Assembly: GCF_000196235.1 (NCBI RefSeq)
Contig: NC_008541.1
Coordinates: forward strand, 2,232,001 to 2,296,000
DNA from: Arthrobacter sp. FB24
GTDB lineage: Bacteria > Actinomycetota > Actinomycetes > Actinomycetales > Micrococcaceae
Length of the DNA stretch: 64,000 nt
Direction: 5' to 3'
Shown: one piece after another, positions 1 to 8,946 of the stretch
Position numbering within the stretch: position 1 is the stretch's first letter
How the letters are laid out: every line of letters starts with the position of its first letter
Made by a program: the position numbers and the translations under genes
The notes under the pieces: model-generated
Databases searched by the model: none
Told to the model about the DNA's origin: nothing
What the model saw: only the letters and a program-made list of their open reading frames with translations

Positions 1-996
1 GCAGCCGGGAACCGAGCCCAGTTCACCGAGGACCGGTTCCCCGTCACCGGGAATCGGCTTGTAACCGATCTTCCAGGAACCTGGCTTGAGTTCCGGGTTG
101 CCGGCGATGAGTTTGGATGCCTCGTCGGCCAGTTCCTGAACCACGTCATCCGGGATGCTGAACTGCCCGTCCCCGTGCTCGGTGATGCGGTCCTCGTACC
201 AGTCGTGGTCCAGAGCGAGAGTGTTTCCGGGGTTGGGGCGAACGGCGGCCCGCGGGGTGTTCATCACGGCCCGGACCGAGTGGTCCACCGGCTTCGTCAG
301 GACAAGCATGGAGACGGGCGAGCCATTGGGAATGTGGACGCCCAGGGGCGCGACGACGGCGGGAGTTGCCGCACCGCACGCTACCAGCACCGTGCCAGCC
401 TCGTAGGTTTTGCCTCCCGTTGTTGCGACGCCGGTGGCCCGGCCCCCGTTGACGGTTACTGACGCTTTACCTGCGTTGAGAACCAGCTCGCCGCCGCGGG
501 TATGGAATTCCTCCATGAGGAAATCCACCAGATCGGGGAGGCTGACCCAGCCTTCGCCCGGATTAAAGATGGCGTTGTCCGCGATGGCACGTGAATCGAT
601 GCCGGGGGTGACGGCAGCGATTTCTTCGGGTGCGAGCAGCTTTGAGTCATAGCCGACGGATTTTTCGTAGGCGTGGCGGGACTCAGTTGCATCCGACTGT
701 CCGGCGGCGTTCCACATGAGGCCACCGTCGAACTGGAGCCATTCCCTGCCGGGATCTGCAGCGAAGAGCGTGCGGTACCGGTCCACCCCGGCGAGGCGCA
801 ACTGGTGATACGGGGTGGAGCGTTCCCCGGCGGAATTGAGCCAGGAGAGGGACCGGCCGCTGGCCTCACTTGCAAGGCCGCGTTCGGTCAGAAGGACGAC
901 GGATGCGCCTTGGCGTAGCAGGTGAACGGCGGTGGAGACTCCAAGGATGCCGCCGCCGATGACGGCGACGCGCTTGGGTGAGGCAGTGGAGGACAT
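1..996 (-). CDS. FAD-dependent DAO-family oxidoreductase (C-terminus beyond window)
   Basis: Flavoprotein of the D-amino-acid oxidase/glycine-sarcosine oxidase family, which oxidises a C-N bond of an amino compound. About 332 residues are visible; the C-terminus lies beyond base 1. Residues 9-25 (VAVIGGGILGVSTAVHL) form the FAD-binding dinucleotide fold, followed by the ASGRS stretch usual in the family. The ATG at 994-996 has an AAGGGAAG ribosome site just upstream. It is the fifth gene of a leftward operon that begins with an amino-acid-type ABC importer, and lies 56 bases after an Idh/MocA dehydrogenase. I infer it acts on the imported compound; the exact substrate cannot be read from the sequence. 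Confidence 0.85.
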   Translation of the reverse strand, partial: MSSTASPKRVAVIGGGILGVSTAVHLLRQGASVVLLTERGLASEASGRSLSWLNSAGERSTPYHQLRLAGVDRYRTLFAADPGREWLQFDGGLMWNAAGQSDATESRHAYEKSVGYDSKLLAPEEIAAVTPGIDSRAIADNAIFNPGEGWVSLPDLVDFLMEEFHTRGGELVLNAGKASVTVNGGRATGVATTGGKTYEAGTVLVACGAATPAVVAPLGVHIPNGSPVSMLVLTKPVDHSVRAVMNTPRAAVRPNPGNTLALDHDWYEDRITEHGDGQFSIPDDVVQELADEASKLIAGNPELKPGSWKIGYKPIPGDGEPVLGELGSVPGC

Positions 997-1052
997 ACGT
1001 CTTCCCTTTCTTTTTTGTTGGTTGGCCAGGTGCGAGCGCGATGGCCCGGCGC

Positions 1053-2096
1053 CTAGGCGAACGCGTGGATTTTTTCGATGATGCTGAGGACTTCAAGGGA
1101 TTCGGCGGGCTGAACGGGCAGCTTCCCCCGGCCGTGGATGGCCTCGGCAAGTCCGCGGTAGAACTGGGGATAACTGCCCCGTTCGGCAGGAACGGGCGTG
1201 GTGCTGCCGTCAATGCCCAGGGCCCCCCACGAGTCCTGGGGCTCAACGCCGTAGGCGGGATCCGACGGTTTCACTCCTGCAGCGAGGGCCGGTTCCTGGC
1301 TGTCCAGGCCCCATTTTGTGTAGCCGGCGCTGGAACCCAGGACGTGGAAGCGCGGGCCTACCTGGGCGGCCATGCCGTTCATCCACAATCTGGACCGGAC
1401 CCCGGATGCATGGAACAGGGACACAAAGGCTTCGGTATCGGCGCTCCCAGGGTGCGGACTGTGGTTGGCTGTCTCCCCGTAGCTGTGCTCAACAGGACCG
1501 AAGAGCTGGATTGCCTGATCGATAAGGTGGGCGCCGAGGTCGTGGAGTATGCCGCCCCCTTCTGTCAGCGTGGCGGTGTCACGCCAGTTCCGGAATCCCC
1601 CCGGACGCCACCACTCAAAGCGCGATTCAAAACTGCGGATCGTTCCCAATGAACTTTCCCGGACAAGCTTCTGGATAGTCAGGAAGTCGGCGTCCCACCG
1701 GCGGTTCTGGAATACCGTCAGGTGGACTCCGGCGTCGGCTGCTCGGGAAATGAGCTCACCGCCTTGAGCCGATGTGGTGACGAATGGCTTGTCCACCACA
1801 ACGTGGAGTCCGCTGGCTATAGCCGTTGCTGCAAGATCGAAGTGCGTGAGCGGCGGAGTGCCGAGGATGACGAGGTCAAGGTCCGAGGCCAGGGCAAAGA
1901 GGGCCTGCGGTGTGGGAACGATCCGGGTATCCGGGTAGCGCAAAGCCGCATCAGCGGCCCGCGCCGGATCCGCCGTCACGATGGCGTCGAGGGAGTAGCC
2001 GGGATCAGCCTCGATCAGAGGTGCGTGGAAGACCCTGCCGGAGATCCCGAAACCGACGATGGCGGTCCTGATGGGTGCCGTCTGAATCTCAGGCAT
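1053..2096 (-). CDS. Gfo/Idh/MocA family NAD(P)-dependent oxidoreductase
   Basis: 347-residue dehydrogenase of the glucose-fructose oxidoreductase/inositol dehydrogenase family, cytosolic. The N-terminal Rossmann fold shows GFGISG at about 16-21. The family Lys motif, usually EKP, appears as VDKPF near residue 100. The C-terminal half has the family's GGGILHDLGAHLID helix with the His/Asp pair used in catalysis. Its ATG shares one base with the stop codon of the upstream ABC ATPase (TAATG), so the two are translationally coupled. Most relatives oxidise a hydroxyl of a sugar or polyol. Its pairing with an amino-acid-type importer and a DAO-family oxidase suggests a substrate with both a polyol and an amino part, which is an inference. 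Confidence 0.85.
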   Translation of the reverse strand: MPEIQTAPIRTAIVGFGISGRVFHAPLIEADPGYSLDAIVTADPARAADAALRYPDTRIVPTPQALFALASDLDLVILGTPPLTHFDLAATAIASGLHVVVDKPFVTTSAQGGELISRAADAGVHLTVFQNRRWDADFLTIQKLVRESSLGTIRSFESRFEWWRPGGFRNWRDTATLTEGGGILHDLGAHLIDQAIQLFGPVEHSYGETANHSPHPGSADTEAFVSLFHASGVRSRLWMNGMAAQVGPRFHVLGSSAGYTKWGLDSQEPALAAGVKPSDPAYGVEPQDSWGALGIDGSTTPVPAERGSYPQFYRGLAEAIHGRGKLPVQPAESLEVLSIIEKIHAFA

Positions 2097-2878
2097 TACA
2101 GCACCTCCGACAGGAAGCGCCGTAGACGTTCGCTGCGGGGATTGTCGAAGATTTCCGCCGGTGTGCCTGCCTCCACCACCTCGCCTTCATCCATGAAGAC
2201 GACCTGATCGGCCACTTTGCGGGCGAAACCCATTTCATGGGTGACTACAAGCATGGTCATGCCCCGTTTGCCGAGCCCGGCCATGAGGTTCAGCACGCCT
2301 TTGACGAGCTCTGGATCCAATGCGCTTGTTGCCTCGTCGAAAAGCATCACCTCGGGCTCCATGGCCAGGGCCCGGGCTATGGCGACACGCTGTTGCTGGC
2401 CACCGGAGAGGTCGCGCGGGCGGTGGTCGGCACGTTCCGCGAGGCCCACTTCGGCAAGGCGGCGGCGGGCGCGCTCCCTCGCCTCGGCCTTGGGCATGCC
2501 CTTGACGCTCCAGAGGGCCAAGGCAACGTTTTCGAGGGCGGTATGGTCCGGGAAAAGGTTGAAGTGCTGGAAGACCATGCCGATGCGGGCCCGCAGGGTG
2601 TCCGGCTTGACTTCGAGTGCGCTTTGGCCGGCCAGGAGGACGTCCCCGCTCTTGGGTTCATGCAGGCGGTTTATGCCGCGAAGCAGGGTTGACTTCCCGG
2701 AACCTGAAGGCCCGATGATGCACGTTGTGGTGCCGGGGGCCACAGTGAGACTTACGTTGCGGAGGACCTCGACCTCGCCGTAGGCCATGGTCAGGTTTCT
2801 CAGTTCCAGGCTGGAACCGTGGAAGGTCTCGATGTCCGGCGTGGTGTTGTTCGTGCTGGTGCTGCTTGTGAGGTTCAC
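2096..2878 (-). CDS. Polar amino-acid ABC transporter ATP-binding protein
   Basis: 260-residue ATPase that powers the importer made with the permease and binding protein of the same operon. Walker A GPSGSGKST is at 56-64, the ABC signature LSGGQQQR lies mid-protein, and Walker B with the catalytic Glu reads VMLFDEATSALDPE. Length and motifs place it in the GlnQ/HisP-type polar amino-acid uptake family. The first 20 residues are a Ser/Thr/Asn-rich extension before the usual start of the domain. Its ATG overlaps the permease stop by four bases (ATGA), and its own stop overlaps the next start (TAATG). Confidence 0.93.
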   Translation of the reverse strand: MNLTSSTSTNNTTPDIETFHGSSLELRNLTMAYGEVEVLRNVSLTVAPGTTTCIIGPSGSGKSTLLRGINRLHEPKSGDVLLAGQSALEVKPDTLRARIGMVFQHFNLFPDHTALENVALALWSVKGMPKAEARERARRRLAEVGLAERADHRPRDLSGGQQQRVAIARALAMEPEVMLFDEATSALDPELVKGVLNLMAGLGKRGMTMLVVTHEMGFARKVADQVVFMDEGEVVEAGTPAEIFDNPRSERLRRFLSEVL

Positions 2879-3663
2879 GTGTTGCTCCCGGTGATCAGCG
2901 GCGAGGCCGCGTCGAGTTCCTTGACTTCGTTTAGTCCGCTGGTGGGGGCGGAAGGACGGCGGCGGCCGGTCCTGAAGCGGCTGTCGAAGTAGTTGACCAG
3001 ATGGGTCAGTGGGACCGTGATGATGAGGTAGAAGATGCCCGCCATGACCAAGGGGGAGAGGTTTCCGGAAAGTACTGCGGCGTCCTGGCCTACTCGGAAG
3101 AGTTCACGTTCAGTAACCAGCAGTCCCAGGAAGTAGACGAGGGAGGAGTCTTTGACGATGGCGATGAACTGGTTGACGAGTGCAGGTAGGACCCGGCGAA
3201 TCCCTTGTGGAACCACGACAAGGGCCATGGACTTGGCATAGCTCATGCCCAGTGCGCGGCAGGCCTCGCCTTGGCCTCTGTCGACGCTTTGGATGCCCGC
3301 GCGGAAAATTTCACCGATATAGGCGCTGGCGATGAGACTCAGCGCAATGATTCCCAGCGGGTAGGGGGAGGGCCCAAAAATAGACTGGCTGAGACGCGCG
3401 AATCCCTGGCCAATCAACAGGATGGTCAGGATTGCGGGCAGGCCGCGGAAGAGGTCGGTGTAGATCCGGGCCGGGACGCGGAGCCATTTCGAAGGGGATA
3501 TACCCATGACTGCGACGACCATGCCCAGCGCCACGCCAATGATGGTGGCGGCGACGGAGATGATGAGGGTATTAAGAAGACCGACCCCCAGCAGTTGGGG
3601 TAGGACTTCGGCCATTGCGCCGAAGTCGAAGAAGGTGCGGATGATGGTGTTGAACCAGTCCAT
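2875..3663 (-). CDS. Polar amino-acid ABC transporter permease
   Basis: 262-residue inner-membrane subunit of the HisM/GlnP type. About five hydrophobic segments are visible, from LLGVGLLNTLIISVAATIIG at the N-terminus to the last near residues 205-225. The cytoplasmic coupling loop (EAA loop) is clear: EACRALGMSYAKSMALVVVP. A polar tail of about 30 residues follows the last helix. It lies 98 bases downstream of the binding-protein gene, separated by a strong stem-loop. Only one permease is present, so the transporter probably works as a homodimeric permease with two copies of the ATPase. Confidence 0.92.
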   Translation of the reverse strand: MDWFNTIIRTFFDFGAMAEVLPQLLGVGLLNTLIISVAATIIGVALGMVVAVMGISPSKWLRVPARIYTDLFRGLPAILTILLIGQGFARLSQSIFGPSPYPLGIIALSLIASAYIGEIFRAGIQSVDRGQGEACRALGMSYAKSMALVVVPQGIRRVLPALVNQFIAIVKDSSLVYFLGLLVTERELFRVGQDAAVLSGNLSPLVMAGIFYLIITVPLTHLVNYFDSRFRTGRRRPSAPTSGLNEVKELDAASPLITGSNT

Positions 3664-3699
3664 GGGGTGCTCTCAGACGTAGGTAGCTTGTGAATCCCG

Positions 3700-3726
3700 G
3701 GGCGGGCCGCGGTAGGCGGCCCGCCC
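3700..3726 (-). other. Intra-operon stem-loop between binding-protein and permease genes
   Basis: A perfect 11-bp inverted repeat (GGGCGGGCCGC, loop of 5) sits in the 98-base gap after the binding-protein gene. No T-run follows on the leftward transcript, so it is unlikely to be a full terminator. A stem here would protect the 3' end of the binding-protein message or weaken read-through. That would give the usual excess of binding protein over permease and ATPase. Confidence 0.6.
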
Positions 3727-3761
3727 GGTCGTGTGCCGGATCGCTTGCCGGCTGTGGTGCC

Positions 3762-4628
3762 TTATTTGCTGGGTGCCGGCGTGGCTTTCTGCTCCGCCTT
3801 GGGCAAGTACTGCTCAGGCATCGGGGAGCCCGGGAACCATTTCTGGTAGAGCTTCTTCCAGGTGCCGTCCTCCATCGCCGCAGCCAGACCCTTGTTCAAT
3901 GCGTCCCTGAATGCTGTCTTGCCTTTGGCGATGGCGAACCCGGCCGGTGCGTCGAAGGAGGGAATGTCTGCCGCGCTAACCAGGCCGTGCTGTTCCTCAT
4001 AGGCCTTGGCGGCCTCGTAGTCCAGGAAATGGGCGTCCACGGTGCCGCTGTTCACGGCTGCGATGGCTGTGTTGTTGTCCGGGAAACGCACCAGGCTGGC
4101 CGACGTGAAGTTCTTGACCGCGTAGGCTTCCTGGAGAGTTCCTTGGACTACGCCGAGCCGTTTACCGGACAGGCCCTCGGCGTCCTTGATGCCCGAGGTC
4201 TTGGTGGTGATAACGGTCAGGTAGCCGGCTAGGTAGCCGTCGGAGAACTCAACAGTCTCCTTGCGCTTGTCCGTGATGCCGATGGCGGCCACGCCGACGT
4301 CGAACTGGCCGTTGGCCACGGCGGACAGCAGCCCCGAGAAGTCTTGTCCGGTGAAGACCACATTGTCCACGCCGGCACGGTGGGCCACGTCCTTGAAGAG
4401 TTCGACGTCAAAGCCGGTGAAGTTCCCCTGCGCATCAGCGAAGGTGTAAGGCTTGGAGTCTCCCAGGCTGGCTACCCGGATGGTGCCCGGCTGTATCAGG
4501 CCGTAGGGGTTATCCGCCGCAGTCGAGGTTGATGCGGCAGTCGATCCTCCGCAGCCTGACAGGGCGAGGAGTGCCGCGACGGCAGCAGCGACGACCGCAC
4601 CGGGACCGAAGTTCAATCGTTTACTCAA
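3762..4628 (-). CDS. Amino-acid ABC transporter substrate-binding lipoprotein
   Basis: 288-residue extracytoplasmic solute-binding protein of family 3 (HisJ/GlnH type). It has a lipoprotein signal: Lys/Arg start, an Ala/Val/Leu core and lipobox LSGC with Cys at about 26. The mature part has the family landmarks [17 protein letters not shown] and [20 protein letters not shown]. The start is TTG (4626-4628) with a GGAAA site eight bases upstream; no better ATG precedes the signal peptide. It is the first gene of the leftward operon and faces the LacI-type regulator across two operator-like palindromes. The ligand is likely a polar amino compound. Confidence 0.92.
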   Translation of the reverse strand: MSKRLNFGPGAVVAAAVAALLALSGCGGSTAASTSTAADNPYGLIQPGTIRVASLGDSKPYTFADAQGNFTGFDVELFKDVAHRAGVDNVVFTGQDFSGLLSAVANGQFDVGVAAIGITDKRKETVEFSDGYLAGYLTVITTKTSGIKDAEGLSGKRLGVVQGTLQEAYAVKNFTSASLVRFPDNNTAIAAVNSGTVDAHFLDYEAAKAYEEQHGLVSAADIPSFDAPAGFAIAKGKTAFRDALNKGLAAAMEDGTWKKLYQKWFPGSPMPEQYLPKAEQKATPAPSK

Positions 4629-4690
4629 GGTTTTTCCAATCGTAGGAAGCAGAAGGCGGCCTGTGGCCTTTCATGGTGGGAATCTCTTGT

Positions 4691-4729
4691 TGAGTCCGGT
4701 CTCAACCGCTAGGATTGAGACCGGACTCA
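4691..4729. promoter_or_regulatory. Tandem operator pair for the LacI-type regulator
   Basis: Two near-palindromes, TGAGTCCGGTCTCA (4691-4704) and TGAGACCGGACTCA (4716-4729), lie in the divergent gap between the ABC operon and the lacI-type gene. Each has a central CG, as LacI-family operators do. The second is the exact reverse complement of the first, so together they also form a perfect 15-bp inverted repeat around a 9-base spacer. Centre spacing is 25 bp. Location and symmetry suggest control of both transcripts, including autoregulation. Confidence 0.7.
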
Positions 4730-4794
4730 CAAGGGGTTGCTATGAATGTAACCTAAGCCACATTGGCCGTCAAGGCCCCTTTCGGAAGGCTGAA

Positions 4795-5877
4795 ATGATC
4801 AGTAATGGATCCAGGCGCCGCGACATCACGGTCGCCGACGTCGCAAAGGCCGCCAACGTTTCCAAGGCCCAGGCCGCACGCGCCCTGGGGAATTACGGCG
4901 CCGTGAGCGAGGATGTGCGGGAGCGGGTCCTGGCCGCGGCCGAGGAGCTTTCCTACCGCCCGAATGAGCTCGCGCGCAGCATGAATACCGGGAAATCACA
5001 CACTATCGGTGTTGTCGTGGGGGACATTGAAAATCCCCACTTCGGTCTGGCCACCCGGGGCATCACTGACACGGCAAAGAAGAGCGGCTACAACGTCATT
5101 CTGGTCAACACCGACGAGGAAAAGGCGGCCGAAGTTGAGGCCGTCCAAGTGCTCTTGGACAAGCGTGTAGACGGCCTCATCGTGGCGCCAGCGTCCTCTG
5201 TGGAGACAGAACATTTACGGCACGTTTATGATTCGGGACGTCCTTTGGTCCTTCTTGACCGGGCAGCAGAAGGGCTCGACATCGCAACGATTGCCGTGGA
5301 CATGACAGCGATCTCCTACGAGTCGACCCGGTACTTGCTTGATGCCGGGCACCGACGGATCGCCTTCGTTTCGACGCTCAAGACGGACCGGCCCTACGTT
5401 GCGGGCATGAAATTGGATTCCTCGCAGATTTCGGAGCGTTGCCGGGGCATGTTTCAGGCCTTCGAAGAGAAGGGCCTCAGCCAGCCTGAGGATCTGGTGC
5501 GGCTCAACGCCGGAGACGCCGAATCCATCAAGAAGATCACCAGGGAACTGTTGGAGGGCCCGGATGCGGCGACGGCGATCGTTGCCTCGGACGGTCTTAT
5601 CGCGTTGAGCATCGTGGAGGCCATCCAGGAACTGGGACTGTCTATTCCAACAGATGTCTCGTTCCTGATGTACGACGACTTCGCATGGACCCGCCTCACC
5701 ACGCCGCCCCTCACCGTCATTGCCCAGCCTGTCTACGAGATGGGGATAGCGGCCGCCAACGCCCTCATCCGACAGATCGAAGGACGCAAACCATCGGTAC
5801 CAGTCACAGAACTTACTGCCAGACTGATCCATCGCGGATCCGTCGGGTCACCCCGCACCGCAGAGGTTCACGGCTAG
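4795..5877 (+). CDS. LacI-family transcriptional regulator
   Basis: 360-residue repressor. The N-terminal LacI helix-turn-helix reads ITVADVAKAANVSKAQAARA, with the hinge helix at RPNELARSMNTGKS. A periplasmic-binding-protein-like effector domain fills the rest. The ATG at 4795 is chosen because GGAAGG lies nine bases upstream and the HTH begins about ten residues later. An upstream in-frame start at 4663 would run through the operators and is rejected. It is divergent from the amino-acid importer operon and very likely controls it. LacI proteins usually sense sugars, which supports a substrate with a sugar or polyol part. Its stop codon interlocks with that of the converging PAS-EAL gene. 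Confidence 0.92.
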   Translation: MISNGSRRRDITVADVAKAANVSKAQAARALGNYGAVSEDVRERVLAAAEELSYRPNELARSMNTGKSHTIGVVVGDIENPHFGLATRGITDTAKKSGYNVILVNTDEEKAAEVEAVQVLLDKRVDGLIVAPASSVETEHLRHVYDSGRPLVLLDRAAEGLDIATIAVDMTAISYESTRYLLDAGHRRIAFVSTLKTDRPYVAGMKLDSSQISERCRGMFQAFEEKGLSQPEDLVRLNAGDAESIKKITRELLEGPDAATAIVASDGLIALSIVEAIQELGLSIPTDVSFLMYDDFAWTRLTTPPLTVIAQPVYEMGIAAANALIRQIEGRKPSVPVTELTARLIHRGSVGSPRTAEVHG

Positions 5878-7331
5878 AAGACGCTACCGGGTTGCGTGGT
5901 GTCCTGCCAGAGCGCCCAGTCGACGGGTTCGAGGGACGGCCTGCCGAGGAAATATCCCTGACCGGCGGTCATGCCGAGCGTCGTGACGGCATCCAGTTCC
6001 GCCGCGGTCTCGATTCCTTCTGCCACCAGGAGGGCGGCTGTCTCTGCCGCGAAACCGACTATTGCGGCCCCTAGGGCGCGGTGGCTCCGATCCGAGTCGA
6101 TGTCTCTGATGATCGTCCGGTCGAGTTTGATCAGATCGGGCTTGAGCTGGACGATGTGCTGCATGGAGGCGAATCCTGCCCCGGCGTCATCGATGGCCAC
6201 CCGCACCCCGGAACTCCTCAGCGGTGCAAGCGCGCTTAGCAACTGCCCGTAGTCGTCCACTTTCTGGCGTTCTGTCACTTCGAGCACCAAGCCCGAGGGG
6301 TGGATTGTGCCCTGCGAGATCGACTCCAGCACGCGAGGGTCCAGACATACGCCCGGAGAGAGGTTGATGGCAACGAAGATTCCCCGGGGCAGAGCAGCCG
6401 CTGTGTGCAGAGCGGTGCGCAACGCGAGCAGTTCCATCTCTGCCTCCATGCCGATGGAAGCAGCCTGCATGAACCAGGCCTCGGTGGTGGTGCCGTCGGA
6501 TGTGGGAAACCGGCTCAGGGCTTCGGCGCCGATGACAGTCCCGCTTCTGAGGCATCGGATCGGCTGGAAGGCAGTGACGATGCCTTGGCCGGACACCAAG
6601 GCCGTGACTCGCTCCCGGATCCGCTCTGCGGCACGGTCCGACGGGGAGGGGCTATCAAGGGCGCGGGCAGTGCCTTCAAAGCCTTTCCCGGTTCCCTCGG
6701 CTCCGTATACCGTGTGCCCGGTGACCTCCATCAGCACCCGGCTGCCGTCCCGGTGCCGGCAGACGAGGACCAGCCCGTTGAAGCTGGATTCGTCCTCGAC
6801 CACGGGTTGTGACTTGAGGGCAGCGGCCAGGTCGGCGGGATCCAGGACCAGGCCGATTGGACTTCCTACCAGCTCTGATGGTGTGTAGCCGATCAGTGGC
6901 CCGCACATCGGACTGGAGAAGGTGATCGTCCCGTTATGGTCGACTGCCCAGAGCCACTCGCGGCTCGTTCGCATTAGTTTTTCGATGTACCCGGAAGATT
7001 CTGACGCCTGGGCGCGTTCCCGCTGCCGTTGGCGGTTCAGCTGGATGGCCGCGAAGACGACGATCGGCACCAATGACAGCGCCACAATATCCAACACCCA
7101 GAGCCGCTCAGACGCCCCGCCGCGGATTTCCGGTGCGAACAACGAGGGGACTCGCACTGCAAGAGCAAGCAGCACCTCCGCGAGGACGACCAGAGCCAGC
7201 CAGCATCCGGCCGGGATCCTGCGGATGTCGGCCGGAAGAACTTTCCGGATGCGCCGCAGGCGCTGCACCCTTTCCCTCGTGACCGCCGCTTGGTTCCGGG
7301 CCTTCCCTGTTACCGGGTCCGGCATTTGCAT
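5874..7331 (-). CDS. Membrane PAS-EAL protein (c-di-GMP phosphodiesterase-type)
   Basis: 485-residue signalling protein. Two transmembrane segments lie near 42-62 and 78-98, a PAS sensor domain covers about 115-225, and an EAL domain about 240-478. The EAL signature is AEALSRF. Also present are INLSP, LEVTER, AIDDAGAGF, KLDRTII, AEGIE and GQGYFLGRP, so the metal and substrate residues of an active c-di-GMP phosphodiesterase seem retained. There is no GGDEF domain. Convergent with the LacI-type gene, sharing the CTAG at 5874-5877. The ribosome site before the ATG is weak, and a start six bases later (MPDP) is possible. Confidence 0.88.
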   Translation of the reverse strand: MQMPDPVTGKARNQAAVTRERVQRLRRIRKVLPADIRRIPAGCWLALVVLAEVLLALAVRVPSLFAPEIRGGASERLWVLDIVALSLVPIVVFAAIQLNRQRQRERAQASESSGYIEKLMRTSREWLWAVDHNGTITFSSPMCGPLIGYTPSELVGSPIGLVLDPADLAAALKSQPVVEDESSFNGLVLVCRHRDGSRVLMEVTGHTVYGAEGTGKGFEGTARALDSPSPSDRAAERIRERVTALVSGQGIVTAFQPIRCLRSGTVIGAEALSRFPTSDGTTTEAWFMQAASIGMEAEMELLALRTALHTAAALPRGIFVAINLSPGVCLDPRVLESISQGTIHPSGLVLEVTERQKVDDYGQLLSALAPLRSSGVRVAIDDAGAGFASMQHIVQLKPDLIKLDRTIIRDIDSDRSHRALGAAIVGFAAETAALLVAEGIETAAELDAVTTLGMTAGQGYFLGRPSLEPVDWALWQDTTQPGSVF

Positions 7332-7530
7332 GCAATAAGCACCGGCGTACGACTGATCACGAGACCCCCCTCTGCTGGACAGTTGCCGCCATCATGCCAC
7401 AGGTACCGCATCTTCGTGAGTAAGACAGCGCTCAGGGTCGTCTCCACCAGCGGCCACGGCCAACACCTGCGGGTGAAAAACCGGGGAGATTCCCTCGATT
7501 CCGGGCACAGTGGAGGTCTACGGTAGAGGA
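7332..7530. other. Intergenic gap between divergent PAS-EAL and AAA ATPase genes
   Basis: About 200 bases hold the promoters of both flanking genes. I see no convincing -10/-35 pair, small gene or stable hairpin. Part of the 3' end may code if the ATPase starts at the upstream GTG (7510). Confidence 0.4.
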
Positions 7531-8919
7531 GTGAGCGATCGTCCCGATATCTTCACCGTTGGTGAACTGCGTGCAGCAGGCCATGTCCTCAAGGATCTGC
7601 GTCAGGAGATCCGCGGCAACCTGCTCACCGCGCTTGCCGCCGGCCGTGATCCGTGGCCCGGGATGTACGGTTTCAGCCGGACTGTTCTTCCCCAGCTCGA
7701 GCGTGCGCTGATCGCCGGCCACGATGTCGTCCTGCTCGGTGAGCGTGGTCAGGGCAAGACACGGCTGCTCCGCACCCTGGTGGGTCTGCTCGACGAGTGG
7801 TCCCCGGTGATCGAAGGTTCCGAACTGAACGAACACCCCTTCGAGCCGATCACGGAGCACTCCCGTGCCCGTGTGCTGACCGAGGGGGACCGGTTGCGCG
7901 TGTCGTGGCGGCACCGCTCGGAACGGTACGTCGAGAAGCTGGCTACGCCTGACACCTCCGTGGCCGACCTCATCGGCGACGTCGACCCGATGCGGGTGGC
8001 TGAAGGCCGTCGACTCGGGGACCCGGAAACCATCCACTACGGACTCGTCCCGCGCTCCAACCGCGGCATCATCGCCATCAACGAACTGCCCGACCTCGCC
8101 GAGCGGATACAGGTCGCGATGCTCAACGTGATGGAGGAGCGCGACATCCAGATCCGCGGCTATGTGCTGCGGTTGCCCCTCGACGTGCTCGTCGTCGCGT
8201 CCGCCAACCCGGAGGACTATACCAACCGCGGCCGGATCATCACGCCCCTGAAGGATCGCTTCGGCGCCGAGATCCGGACCCACTACCCGATAGAGCTGGA
8301 GGACGAGGTGTCTGTCATCCGGCAGGAGGGGCGGCTTGTGGCTGACGTCCCGCCCGTCATCCTTGAGATCCTGGCGCGTTACACCCGGGCGCTGCGGCAG
8401 TCCCCGGCTATCAACCAGACTTCCGGAGTCTCGGCGCGGTTCGCCATCGCGGGCGCGGAAACCGTTGCCGCTGCGGCGCTGCGCCGTGCCAGCGTGCGCG
8501 GCGAGGACGAGGCCGTCGCCCGCATCATTGACCTGGAGACTGCAGTGGAAGTCCTCACAGGCAAGATCGAGTTTGAATCCGGTGAGGAAGGGCATGAACA
8601 GGCGGTCCTCGACCACCTCCTGCGCACGGCCACGGCCGAAGCTGTGCGGGCGCACTACCACGGAATCGACCTCGGTCCGCTGGTGGCGGCCCTCGACGGC
8701 CACAGGACAGTGACCACCGGAGAGCAGGTCACTGCACGGGAGTTCCTGGAAAACCTCCCGTCCCTTAACTCATCCGGCCTCTATGACGAGATCAGCGGGC
8801 GCCTGGGCGCCAGGAATGACGGACAGCGTGCCGCCGCAATCGAACTTGCATTGGAAGGCCTTTACCTCGCCCGGCGGATCTCCAAGGAGTCCGACGACGA
8901 GGAGACGGTCTACGGCTAG
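7531..8919 (+). CDS. MoxR/ChlI-type AAA+ ATPase
   Basis: About 462-residue AAA+ ATPase related to the magnesium-chelatase I subunit and MoxR proteins, which act as chaperone motors for VWA-domain partners. Walker A GERGQGKT is at 70-77. The Walker B region reads GIIAINELPDLAERIQ, with Asn in place of the usual first Asp. I recall this from this subfamily and do not read it as damage. Sensor 1 is VVASANPEDYTNRGRI. The GTG at 7531 is preceded directly by AGAGGA; a GTG at 7510 in the same frame is the alternative. It is followed 27 bases later by its VWA partner gene. The client of the pair is unknown. Confidence 0.85.
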   Translation: MSDRPDIFTVGELRAAGHVLKDLRQEIRGNLLTALAAGRDPWPGMYGFSRTVLPQLERALIAGHDVVLLGERGQGKTRLLRTLVGLLDEWSPVIEGSELNEHPFEPITEHSRARVLTEGDRLRVSWRHRSERYVEKLATPDTSVADLIGDVDPMRVAEGRRLGDPETIHYGLVPRSNRGIIAINELPDLAERIQVAMLNVMEERDIQIRGYVLRLPLDVLVVASANPEDYTNRGRIITPLKDRFGAEIRTHYPIELEDEVSVIRQEGRLVADVPPVILEILARYTRALRQSPAINQTSGVSARFAIAGAETVAAAALRRASVRGEDEAVARIIDLETAVEVLTGKIEFESGEEGHEQAVLDHLLRTATAEAVRAHYHGIDLGPLVAALDGHRTVTTGEQVTAREFLENLPSLNSSGLYDEISGRLGARNDGQRAAAIELALEGLYLARRISKESDDEETVYG

Positions 8920-8946
8920 GAACCAGGGCTACGGATAGGCGGCATC

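Noticed and set aside
8060..8110. Walker B Asn in the AAA ATPase considered as loss of ATP hydrolysis
   Set aside because: I recall the INELPDLAE form from this ChlI/MoxR subfamily, so it is unlikely to be damage in this gene alone.
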